Part shown: positions 35,550 to 47,600 of the stretch, piece after piece
How the letters are laid out: the number at the start of each line of letters is the position of its first letter
Position numbering within the stretch: position 1 is the stretch's first letter
Origin: Trachythela sp. YZ-2020
Taxonomy: Eukaryota; Cnidaria; Anthozoa; Malacalcyonacea; Clavulariidae
Direction: 5' to 3'
Length of the DNA: 64,000 nt
Assembly (NCBI GenBank): GCA_016169945.1
Contig: JADLSH010000190.1
Span: 4,030,001-4,094,000, forward strand
The notes under the pieces: generated by a model
Told to the model about the DNA's origin: nothing
The model's database searches: none
The model's input: only the letters and a program-made list of their open reading frames with translations
Translations under genes and position numbers: made by a program

Positions 35550-35888
35550 TACCGGGTGTCTCCTAAAAAAGTCCCCCTTTAGAAATCACTCTTGTGCGTT
35601 ATTATACCTTTGGGAATTTAATTGAATTGTACATGAACGGCGGAAGTATTTACAACTTCCCTTCGTCCAAATAATTTAACGCGACGTATTAATTATTTAA
35701 GTTGTTACGACAAATACTCGTTGCTCTGTAGTCAGTTGAACCATTCTTACTCGAACTGACGGTAAGACGAATTTGTAATTTGACATTTTTGTGTTGCTGT
35801 TCGTTTTAGAAGCTATTTTAAATTCCCAGAGGTATAACAACGCACGTTTAACAACAAAAGAGTGATTTCTATAAGGGGACACCCTGTA
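35550..35888. mobile_element. Mariner-like MITE, TACCGGGTGTC ends
   Basis: The ends TACCGGGTGTCTCCTAAAAA and AGGGGACACCCTGTA begin and finish on TA, the usual Tc1/mariner target. The inverted match extends about 75 bp inwards with a few gaps (AGAAATCACTCTTGTG versus AAGAGTGATTTCT). It is nested in an inverted pair at 35375-35440 and 35908-35990. Confidence 0.75.
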
Positions 35889-36076
35889 TCTTGTGGCTAT
35901 ATGTGAAACACAAATGAATTGATTGAACAGTTGAATACTTTGATAACATGATAAGCATATTATAATTCTTCCAGCCTTAGCTACATGTTATGATTCAACT
36001 GCAATTTTTATCCCGACGCAGAGCGCGTCATTTGGATGCGCCGTCAAAACTCCGAACTGGCTTATTAAGAACATAC

Positions 36077-36206
36077 CTTCATTTCTCTGGTGACGTCCAG
36101 TTTACTGAGTGATTGTTTCCCTCCCTTCCCCACTTGATACACGATAGTCTCCAGAGGCCACTCATGGAACGGCCACGAGCACGCTAGTAACTCGTAGCAG
36201 ACGGTA
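36077..36206 (-). CDS. KSR: KSR exon 19 (kinase C-lobe, after APE)
   Basis: Residues about 757-800. It reads [17 protein letters not shown] and [10 protein letters not shown], the helix F to G region of KSR/RAF kinases. Acceptor TTTTTACAG, donor AAG/GTATGT. It ends in phase 0, so at least one more exon (about 70 residues in relatives) should follow below 36076. Confidence 0.92.
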
Positions 36207-39200
36207 CTGTAAAAATAAAACCCATATTCTTAGAATGGTAGTTTAAAGTCAACAAAACATATGCAACTAGGGTGTTGATAGCACAGTGTTTAGTAAGTAA
36301 TAATAAGTAAGTGGCGGTGTGCTAATCATCCTTACTTGCAGCTGAGAGCTGAGCTGAATTACGACGAAGGACGCAGCTCAACTTGATCGAGTCGAAGGCT
36401 TATTAAAGGCGCCTCTGGCTGCCACCGTATGACTCATGTCTGATCAGGGAGCACAGCTACGATGGAAGGGTTAGTTTGGCGCTTATCCAAACCCACCCTG
36501 TCAACATTCCCTGTGGGAAGAAACCGGAGTATCCGCAAAAAACCCACGACTTTCGGTAGAGCGTTGACGGACTCTTTTCACATAAGTGTCACGAGTCCCC
36601 AGCCAGAATCGAACCCACGATCGTCTCAGAAGTGAAAGGCGATTGCTCTGACGACTGCGCCACCGAAGCCTTTCACCTCTCCGAAAAGGGTTCAATTCCA
36701 GCAATATGCAGTTGTCTGATTCTATAATAGAACTTTCACAGTTTCCCTAAATTACTATTTAGGCAAATAAATGAAAATCCAACACTATACAGCTGAAAAG
36801 AGGACATCAAAACATGTAAATTTGCAAAGTTAGGTGGTAAATTATTATAAAATGAGGATAATATTGCCTTGTAAAGTTTGTATAGTTTATATTGCGGAAG
36901 CCATTATTTGCCGACCCGGTAGGCAAAAATTCGTAAATTCAAAAAAGTATATAAAACTTCACAAGGCATATCCTTATTTTATAATATTTTATCACCAAAC
37001 TGTGCTGTTGTATTAATTTTGGTGTGCTTTTTCCAGCCGTGGTGTTGAAATATAAATAAAAATTTGGAAAAACCAATTCGCCTCTGCACTAGCAATGTGA
37101 GAAGACATCCAATTTGACTCTATACCAAACACCGCAGTATACCTCAATAAGGCTTGCCCTTATACACACGTAAAAATCTCACATCTTGTCAACAAGATGT
37201 GTTCACAACAGGCCTTTAGGAAGAACAGTTTAGAACTGATAAAGCTATCCAGCATAACTAAAGTTAGTTTAGTTCAGGTTTTCTCCTGTACATAGTAACA
37301 CTAGATCAAGAGCGAGCGCATGCAGGGATTTTAGATTTATCAATGAGACGTACCCAAAGGCATAGACATCAGACTCCTTTGTAAACAGCCTTCGATGTAA
37401 TCTCTGAGTTGGTGATAATGATCTGATGATTTCAGGAGCGAGATAGTAGATCCAACCATGAGGAAATTTTACTGTGCCCGACCTGAAAGTAAATATTAAA
37501 TTGGAAATTAAACAAATACACAAACACATCGTGTATCCTTTGGAACTGAGGGCGATGGTACACGAGGCAATTTTTGCTGCAACTTGCAAAGCAAATTTGG
37601 ACAAAGCGATGTTAGGTAAAAAGTATATTCGCAGAGAAATTGTGAGCACGACTCCTGTTTTACTTTGCTGATAGTTATCTTGCTAAACATGCCCAGAAGG
37701 CGGCAGATAAATGAATGAGAATGATAATATCGGTGGAGTGAAACGCGGACCAAGTTCACTGTTTTTCTGTGCGTACATTTCTACATAACATGGCTCTGTG
37801 CAGCAATTGCGTTGCGAGTTCTCTTTCATTAAGCTTAAATTCCTGTTAAAAGCTGTAAAATTGTATATAAAGAAATAGATAGCTAAAGTACTTAAGATAG
37901 AAGGTCTGGTTTAATTCGTCCAGATTCATTGTAGTGCATGCTTCATGTGTTGAACTTGACTTACATACCTTTGAACAAGTTATTTAAAGGTTAAAGCACC
38001 AAAGCCAATGTGAAACTTTTTGCAGCATTTCTGCATGGTATCAAAAAGTGTATCAAATGGCTTTCAGAGCTTCAACCCCGTTCACTTTAAACAACCTCCT
38101 AGAGGACAAACCCTTGAACTACGGCAAATATAAACAATTTACAATTTTGGTAACTCACATGTCTATAGTTACCGTACTATTGTCTCCTTTTAATGGACTG
38201 ACCCCAATCGCGCGGTGGGTGTTGGCGCGATACATCTATGGTAACTAGTGATCATAAAGGGATATCTATGTACCTGGTTTGCTCCACACTAAGTTCTGCG
38301 GCAAGTCTGAAATGCCCAAAGTCTGTAATGACAACTTTACTGTCGTTTTCAAAGAATATGTTTTTACTCTTCAAGTTAGCGTGTACAATACCACGAGAGT
38401 GGAGATAACTCATTGCCTACAAGAAATAATGTTGAATATAAGAAAAATTTTGGGCATCCCTTTTCACCGAACACAATGGGTCACAAAGTTGCAAAAAAGT
38501 TACGGGTATGCGAGTACCACCCGTGAAGAAGGTTTACTGGCATTGAGGAAGGTGGAAAGTGAAACACTGAATAGCACATTGCAAAGCAGTAAGTACTAGA
38601 CTAGTCAGGCTAGTATTAGTAGCGACAGTCAGAATTCAGTCAGACTAGCAGTACTGCAATGGTCAACTGGCAAACCTAACCAACCAAAAGCCTGCATGTC
38701 GGAAAATTTCCAGTTGTATTGCACCGCAAAAATCTTTCATTATACCAAAAATAAAAAAATTCTGTAAATCCAACTACACGAGGCGATAGGCTATTTTGGA
38801 GTGAATTTCGTACGCGCATGTTGCCATAGTAACGTTGAAAATAGAAAGATCAAAATATATCAAAACCCTGATACCTGGTGAATAAAACCTAAAAATACGA
38901 AGTTTAAAAATTTCAAAGTGTTGAACACCTGAATTTATGAAAACTGTATCGATCCACCTTAATAGCAGTAAAGACGGATCGGATCGTCTGTAAAGACGTC
39001 TGGTGAATGATCTGCATACAAAAGACAAATTCGCTAGAATAACGTGAAATATATTGCGATACACACGTAAAAACGCACAAGTTGTAACAAACCTGCAGCA
39101 GACTTTTACCAATGCTGTTTCAACAACGTATTATCAGGAAGTGTTCGCATGCACTGCTTGTTCCCAGCTTGTTCACAAGTTTTCAACATCTTGTTAACAA

Positions 39201-41281
39201 GCTTGCTACAAGCCTGTTGCGAACATAGGCGGATTTTCAGATTTTGCTCTGGGGGGGTGCCGAAAATTTAGGGGGGGAGGTGAGCAACAGGGTGCGTAGT
39301 GCCGCCGAGCAAGCTGCAGCAGGGGTCTGGGGGTACAGTTGCCAATGGGGGTAAGGGGGCGAAGCCCCCAGAAAATTTTGAGATTTTTGGTCTTATTTAG
39401 TTCAAAATCCTTGTTTTTAGTCTTACTTAGTTCAAAATCTTGATTTCAATCACACTGTCATTTATCCCAATGAGCGTTTAAAATTTTTTGGGGGGGTGCA
39501 AATTTCTCTAGGTGGGGTGGGAACACTTTTTGGGGGGGTGCCTAAAATCCGCCTATGGTTGCGAACCCATCCTGTTGACAAGATGTGAGATTTTTATGTG
39601 TGTATAGAGCAGTCGCGGACATGTTGTATATGAGACATTCGACCACTCGCCTTCCGCTCGTGTTTGTAAAATCTCACATCTTGTCAACAAGATGTGTTCG
39701 CAACAGACTTGTAGCAAGCTCATCAACAAGTTGTAACAATGTTGTCATTTTATCAAGTTCTTACAAGATTGTCGCTCACAACTTGTTAACAAGTTGAATT
39801 GCAGGACGATAAGAAGTTGTTGGAACAACATGTAGCAAGTCTGTTGAATCAACAACCTTGCAGCAAGTTGCCAACAAGCCGTTGACAACTTGTCAACAAG
39901 CTGGGAACAAGCAGTGCAAACACATCCTGAGAACAAGTTGTTGAAACAGCATTGGAAATTTCAGAAATTCCTTCTTCAACAGAATCGTGCCCCTGTGGAA
40001 CAGCCTTCCTGAAGAACTGAAATCTTCCACCTCTACCTCCATATTGAAATATAAACTAAAGAACTACTACCAAGACAAACTTAAAACTTTCTTTGACGTT
40101 GATACTTGATAGGCCGATGACTTGGAAAACTGTCTGCTGTAAATATCGTTCTTGCTCTATTACTTGTTGTTAACGTAGTTATTTTATTTAAACATGATCA
40201 ATTCGTGTTGTCGTTTTGTTGTTCTGTAACTCTGTCTGTGTTATTGTACAATGTCAATGTATTTGTGTAGGTAGGACTTAATTTGGGATTTTATCAGTCT
40301 TGTTGTCTGTACCTTCAATCGTATTATTGATTGTAAAGCTGCTGCATGGTTTGGTACAAGTTGTGCGTTTCTACGTGTGTACAACACGGCCGCATATGCT
40401 GTATATAGGAAATACTAACTTGAGCAATTTGTTTCAAAATCAACATGACTTTATTGACTGGTAACGTTTCTTTGAGTAAATGAACTCTCTTGTACAGATG
40501 ATAGTCTTTACACAAACTGAAATAAAACATATTCACAATATCAGGAATTAATCCAGCTTGATCTGGGGGTAGGGAGGGGTGTTGAGCGGCCAGTGGTCAT
40601 GAAGCAGGGCGTGACCGTCTACCAAGGCTGGGTTCATCATCACTGGGGACCCCCGGCAGGGACAAGGGACTGAGATTATCGGGAAATTTGTGAAAAATAA
40701 GGTTGCCGATTTGCCCCCAAAGGTCCAATATTTTATACTTGGAACCTCTCCTGCACCCCTTGGCCAAGGCTTGGGTGCGCGCACCCCTGCACCCCCAAGT
40801 GAATCCATCCCTGTATAACATATTATTCAAACGTCAAAAACACGCGCGCACAGACCACTGTGCCACCACGACTCATTTGATTGCCAGTTGTAAATTCAAC
40901 TGCACTTTCACCTTACCTTGTAATAATTGCGAGTTTCGGAGGTTCCATACAAGCTCCCATGAAAAGAACAAGGTTTTCATGTCTTGTCTTGCGAAATGTT
41001 TGAACCTGAAAAATTAAGGAGTTTAGTTGATGAATTAACGTACATTAGAATTGACCTATCCATAGTCGTAGGAAGAAACTCGTCTTAGGGGCGCCTCTGG
41101 AGAAAAGGGCACTTTGAAGAAAACTTGGGGGACGTAGGTAGGCAGGTAAGTAGGTAGGTATGTAGGTATGTAGGTAGGTAGGTGCAGGTAGTGGGCAGGT
41201 GGCGGCAGGTAAGTAGGCAGGCATGCAGGTGGGTATGCAGGCAGGCAGGTGCAGGCAGGTGGCATGGGTGGCAGGCGCATG

Positions 41282-41316
<35 letters not shown>

Positions 41317-41593
41317 TGGCAGGGCAGGTGCAGGCAGGTGGGTGCAGGCAGGTGGGCAGGCAGGCAGGCAGGCAGTGTAGGCAGGCAGGTGGGTGTGCAG
41401 CAGGCAGGCAGGCAGGCAGGCAGGTGTAGGCAGGCATGTGGGCAGGCAGGTGGGCAGGCAGGCCGGCAGGCAGGCAGGCAGGCAGGCAGGCATACAGGCA
41501 GGCAGGCTGAGTGAGGCAGGCAGGCAGGCAGGGGCAGGCAGGCAGGCAGGCAGGCAGGCAGGTGGGCAGGCAGGCAGGCAGGCAGGCAGTGGG

Positions 41594-41657
<64 letters not shown>

Positions 41658-44600
41658 CAAGCAGGCAGTGCAGGCAGGTGCAGGCAGGCAGGCAGGTGCA
41701 GGCAGGCAGGCAGGTAGGCAGGTGGTGGGTGGGCAGGCAGGCAGGTGGTGCAGGCAGCAAGCAAGCAGGCAGTGCAGGCAGGCAGGTACTTAGAGGCAGG
41801 TAGTTAAGTAGGTGAGCAGGTAGTGCAGGTAGGCGTCAAAGTAGGCAAAGCACTTACAATATTTACTAAGTGAAAGTAACACCTCAATTTTTACTTAAGT
41901 AGAAGTAAAAGTACTGACTGAAAATTTTACTTAACTAAAAGTAAAAATATTGCCTGAAAATTTTACTTAAAAGTGAAAGTAAAAGTATTGCCTGAAAATT
42001 TTACTTAAGTAAAAGAAAAGTATTGGAAAAATATACTTAAGTAAAAGTACTGCTGAAATAGAATATAAATTCGCAAACCATTTCACTTGACAAATGACAA
42101 TTGCTATATGCAAAGGTTAAAGCAGGAATAGAACACTCAGCTCTCATTCCCACCGGACCGCTCACCGCTGACTCCGCTTTGAGAAATACTTTTTTTACTT
42201 CACCAAAATATAACAAAAGTAACGAAGTAAAAAAGTAAATATTTACCAAAAATCGTACTTCGTTACAAGTAAAAAGTACTTCATAAAAAATACTTCGTTA
42301 CAAGTAAATACTGATTTTTTTTACTTAAGTAAAGTAACGAAGTAAATTTACTTCGTTACTGGCTAACACTGGGTAGGTACGTAGCTAGGTAAGTATACAT
42401 TCATATACAGCCCGCCTACCTCCCCTCCCGCACTCCCACGTAAATACTCCAAATACGAACCTGCATTTTAAATGCTTGCAGTTGAATGACAGTAGGTTCT
42501 TTAATATCAATCACTTTCACAGCGACCTGACCATGCCAGTTTCCTCTGCAGGAAAAATAAAAAAAACCCACTTTATTAAATACTTGGAACTTCCAATATT
42601 TTGTGTTGCGATGGCAAGTTAACCTTTGCCTTACCTATACACCTCGCCAATTCTACCCTTGCCAATAGATTCACCAAGTTCTATATCGTTAAAGTTAACT
42701 GTCCACTCCGATAGATGACTCTAAATATTTGAAAACGGACAATTAATGAAACTAAAACCAACTGTCAATTAAAATAGACTTAAATTAACCTTATTTATAC
42801 AGGATAGAACCACCAGTTCTAAACTGCTCTCCATAGAGATACAGTAAGAGTCATTCCTCAGTATTCTTTCAGTGTTACCACAAGAGAAAACCTTAACTAA
42901 ACTAGCTTTATTTATACTGGATAGCTCTAACTGTTCTTCCTAGAGGTACAGTAAGAGACATTCCTCATAATATGTCTAACGAGGAAACCTGAAGTAAACT
43001 AACTTTATTTACTTGCATGGATAGCTCTATCAGTTCAAAACTGCACTCCATTGAGGTCCACCCCAAGTAAGGGTTATCCCATATTTTTCAAGTATTACTA
43101 CAAGAGGAAACATAAACTAAACTAAACTAAACTAACTTTATTTACACTGGATAGCTCTATCAGTTCAAAACTGCACTCCAATGAGGTCCATGCCAAGTAA
43201 GGGTTATCCCATATTCTTCAAGTGTTACTACAGGAGGAAACCTGAACTTATCTAGCGTTATTTATACTGGATATCATTATCAGTTCTAAGAGTCATTCCT
43301 TATTTGTCTAGGGTTACTTCAGGAGCTAGGAAACCTGAACTAAACTAACTTTATTTATATTGGATAGCTCTATCAGTTAAAAACTGCTCATCAATGAGGT
43401 CCAGTCAGGGTCATCCTATATTCTTCTCAAACTCATTAATAATTCATGAGCAAAACACAAAGGAAATCACCACCGTGTCGTTGTCTTGATACCACGGTAA
43501 TAAACACCCATAAATTAACTAAACTTTCGCGTTGAATTTCTCTTTAAATACTGGTTTGTTTGAGAAGCTATAAAAACTCGGCTAGCGCCTTGTTTTTCAA
43601 CACACTCCTTCTCGTGCATGATATATTACTTCAAGTATTACTACATAAGGAAACCTAAACTAAATTAAACTAAACTAGCTTTATTTATATTGGATAAAAC
43701 TACCAGTTCTAAACTGCTCTCCATGGAGATCCAGTAAGGGGACATCCTTTATGGTTCCAGCGTTACTACAGGAGAACACCTTAACTAAACTAGCGTTATT
43801 TATACTGGATATATTTGTCAGTTCTAAACTGTCCTTCCTAGAGGTCAGGAGAAAACCTGTGGTGTTTGGTAGAGTCAAACGGAAGGCGAAATTGTATTCA
43901 GACAACTGCATATTAACATTGGAAGAATCGAACCCCGGGCCGAGGAGTCATACCCTGACCATTGTACCCCCAACACCCACCTACTAACCCCACCTACCAA
44001 CCCCCATTCTTTTTGTGGTCTCACACTCACCCAAGTTTTAAATTTGAGAACACTTTTCTCAGAATCGTAATTTGATATTTGACTTTCTATGCTGTCGACA
44101 CCCGAAGCGTCGTCGTCTGATGTCCCCTAGAATAATATCAATGCAGATAATTAGAAATCATACAACACCACAATTATTACACGTATATAGCATCCAAATT
44201 TATGCTACGAAAAGTAATATCTTAGACCTGTTTTAGACGTTGAATTTAATTCGTCGAATTTAATGCATCTGAATTTTACTCGACGAGATTTCAGAGCGTC
44301 ATTTTCGGCCAATATAATGTCACGAAACCAGTCGAATCCTTTGACAACGTCGCATTGAATGTACCGCCTCGAATAAAACTATTTTAAACGTCCATTTCTC
44401 TCAAACTTGGGACGGAAATTCGACGTCTAAAACCGGCTTTAGACATAGCTGTTTCATACGTCGAATTTATTAATTCAGACGAATTTAATTCGCTATTAAA
44501 TTCGTCGATTGGTCGAATTTAACATGGTTTCATTTCAAAAGACGAATTTAGTTTAGACGAATTGAATTCATAAGAACTAAGCCATCATGGATTTCAAATT

Positions 44601-47600
44601 AATACGAACCATAATCAGGAACTACTTCCGATGTATTTAATTCGACACGACGATACGACGTCGTATGAAACGCGCTACAGACGTTGTATCCGTCTGACCA
44701 TGACGGATAAAACGTCTTGGATGAATTTAATTCATCAGACGAATTTAATTAATTTCATACGACGCACTAGCGTCGAATTTAATTCGTTCAATTAAATTCG
44801 TCTGAATTAAATTCGACGATAGTGGACGTATGAAACAGGCCTTATTAGGACCTGTTCATGTGATCCCGATTATTTGGAAAAATCACTTAAGTGGAACAAA
44901 GGCAGATCTAGATTTGCTAATGATTCTATCAGTTATATATAAAGTTCACTGCGTGCTATTGCTTTCATTGTACAAACACGCTTGATTGTGGTAATAACTG
45001 TCCAGTAGACTTTGAGATCAGTGGACAATTCAAACTTACCGAGTCAGTAATTGTAACAGTACTTTGCGCTGACTGTATACTGTCCGATCTGGCCAGCGGA
45101 CTCTCTGCTTGCTCACTACAGTATGGTACAAATAAACATATAAATTATATAATCCGCTTTATTACAAAATACACTTCTATTCTTCCACTGCTATTCACAC
45201 TTGATGGTTTAGTTCGTATATTGTGTTTACCACTCTAAAGGTACGTTCACACACAGCGATTTGTCGGTCAGTTTTAGGTTTTGCTGAATGTTAATGACGA
45301 ATATTTTCAGTTGATGATGTCGCCAGATGACGTTTGCCACGTATTTTTCAAACATCATTAATTTAACGTGCATCTGAAATCGGCCCGACAAATCGCTGTG
45401 TGTGAACGTACCTTAAGGTGGACGGAAATCCTTAACAGGTACAAGGGACAGGTACATTATGCTAAAAAAATTGCCTATTATGCTATTCTCAAATGCTCCT
45501 GACTTTACCCTATTATGCCCAAAATTTTCCCCTATTATGCCCATAATTATGCTACATCATATTCAATCAATTAATTCATCATTAATTCATTATTCATTAA
45601 ATGAAAATCGCCATTAGTCCAAATATTGTACATACACCACGTATTTGCCGAAAGTAACACGGTGTACGCTATGCCGCTGGCCCGCAGATGGTTGGCGCAT
45701 ATGCGTATTACGTAATTACGTCGGCAAAATGACGTCATACCGAAACTTTTGCCTATTAATGCTATTATGCTCGCTTTTTGCCTATTATGTTCGATCTCAA
45801 AAGGATTCCCTATTATGCTAAAAGAAATGCCGGCATAATGTACCTGTCCCTAACAGGTACTACAACCCAACTGACAAAAGTCTCCGAGTGTTAGTAATTA
45901 GTTACGGTTAATGCCTAAGGGTTAGTTTTCAATGTGGAAGAAAAACCGGAGTGCCCGGGAAAAATCCTCAAGGCACATATGAGAACCAACCAATGCATTT
46001 CTCGCAACTGCTCTTGGTTAGGTCTAAAAATGTATATAAATTTCCGTTCGAGTATTCCATCTACAAAACACCTTTTACTATTAATTCTATCGAACGAGAT
46101 GTCCAAAAATCTCTTTAATCTCCTAAAGCGTGTTTATGCCTTCCAGGGGGGGGGTTGATCATTTTGCCCGACGAAAGGGCGTGGTCAAGACATAATGTAA
46201 AGGGGCCGGCGAAAGCCAAAAGGTTTATGGGGCCTCATGCCGCTAGCGGGAATACACAGGTATCGAGTGCTGAAGGCACGAGGCCACTAGGGGGGTATTG
46301 AGGCATGCTGCCCCAGAAAATTTTGAAATGTGGAGTCTCTGAAACGCCATTTTATGCACTTTGGGGGAAGATTTTATAGAATTCTGATGGTAAGAAAATG
46401 TTGTATATTAGATTAGCAAATTTTTCAAATTGCTCAAACTGGTCTTCAAGGCTTTTTGTTCTTACTCAACATGCCTTGGATGTATCCCCCCACCCCCTCC
46501 CCCCAGTAGTTACGCCCCTGATGCCTTTTGTTACCCAATTCACTGACATATATAATTTAAATGCTTGGTCACCATTCTATGCTTACATTATCAGAACAAT
46601 GGCAACTAGGCATGTGAATAATCCAAAAATGTAAATTGGCTGGCAATGGCATGTTGTCATAGTCGATTAAAGGCAGATTTCCAGTACTCGCACGAAGCTC
46701 GAATGTCGCACGAAGCTCGAATGTCGCACGAATGTCATTCCGTTGCCACCACACGCCGTTGTATGATTGGTTTATTATTGCGAGCTCTCGCAGCGAGTAA
46801 AAAATAGTTCAAAATTTTGAACTATTTCCCGCGAGCGGCAAAACACTCGCAGAACGGCAGAACGTCTGCGAGCACTCGCAGCGAGCTGCGAGGAGCTTCG
46901 TTCGAGGACTGGAAATCCGCCTTACTCTCGGTTCCAGTTTGCTTTTCAAAACGCGATTCTAATATTAGTTCAAAACTACGTAACGTTGTTTACTAATTAG
47001 CCAACTTCCAATGAAATTACACAACAAATGTTCCAAACCTAAGTTCCAAATTAGGTTGCTAAGTTCAAAACTAGGTTCCAAAGTACGTTCCGAATTACGA
47101 ATTGACATTAGAACAATGTCTAATGTCAATTTGTAATTCGGAACGTACTTTGGAACCTAGTTTTGAACTTAGCAACCTAATTTCGAACTTAGGTTGCAAA
47201 TTTGGAACATTTGTTGTGTAATTTCATTGGAAGTTGGCTAATTAGTAAACAATGTTACGTAATTTTGAACTAATATTAGAATCGCGTTTTGAAAAGCAAA
47301 CTGAAACCGAGAGTGAGTCTATCCCCGCCGAGCTGTACCGTTCCTAGGGTAATTAGGAGCAAAGGAATGACACAAAGAGAATCTGTGAGGGAGACGAACA
47401 CTTACCTATCACTGTCCACATCAATGGTAACATTGTCTGGAAAAAACAAAATTTGATTAGCATAAAGTAAGACAATAGTCACTACATTGCGTCTGAATAG
47501 AGGACCGTAAAAGTCAGCCAATGATTTCATGTACTTTGGGATTTTTAGGAGAGAAGGTGGGTGGAGTGTACCAAATTTCGCGTTTTGACTTCGATTAAAA

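Noticed and set aside
41045..41803. Long open frames giving Cys-Leu-Pro-Ala or Gly-Arg-Gln-Ala strings
   Set aside because: They are translations of the GGCA tetranucleotide array, open in all frames; there is no non-repeat protein sequence.
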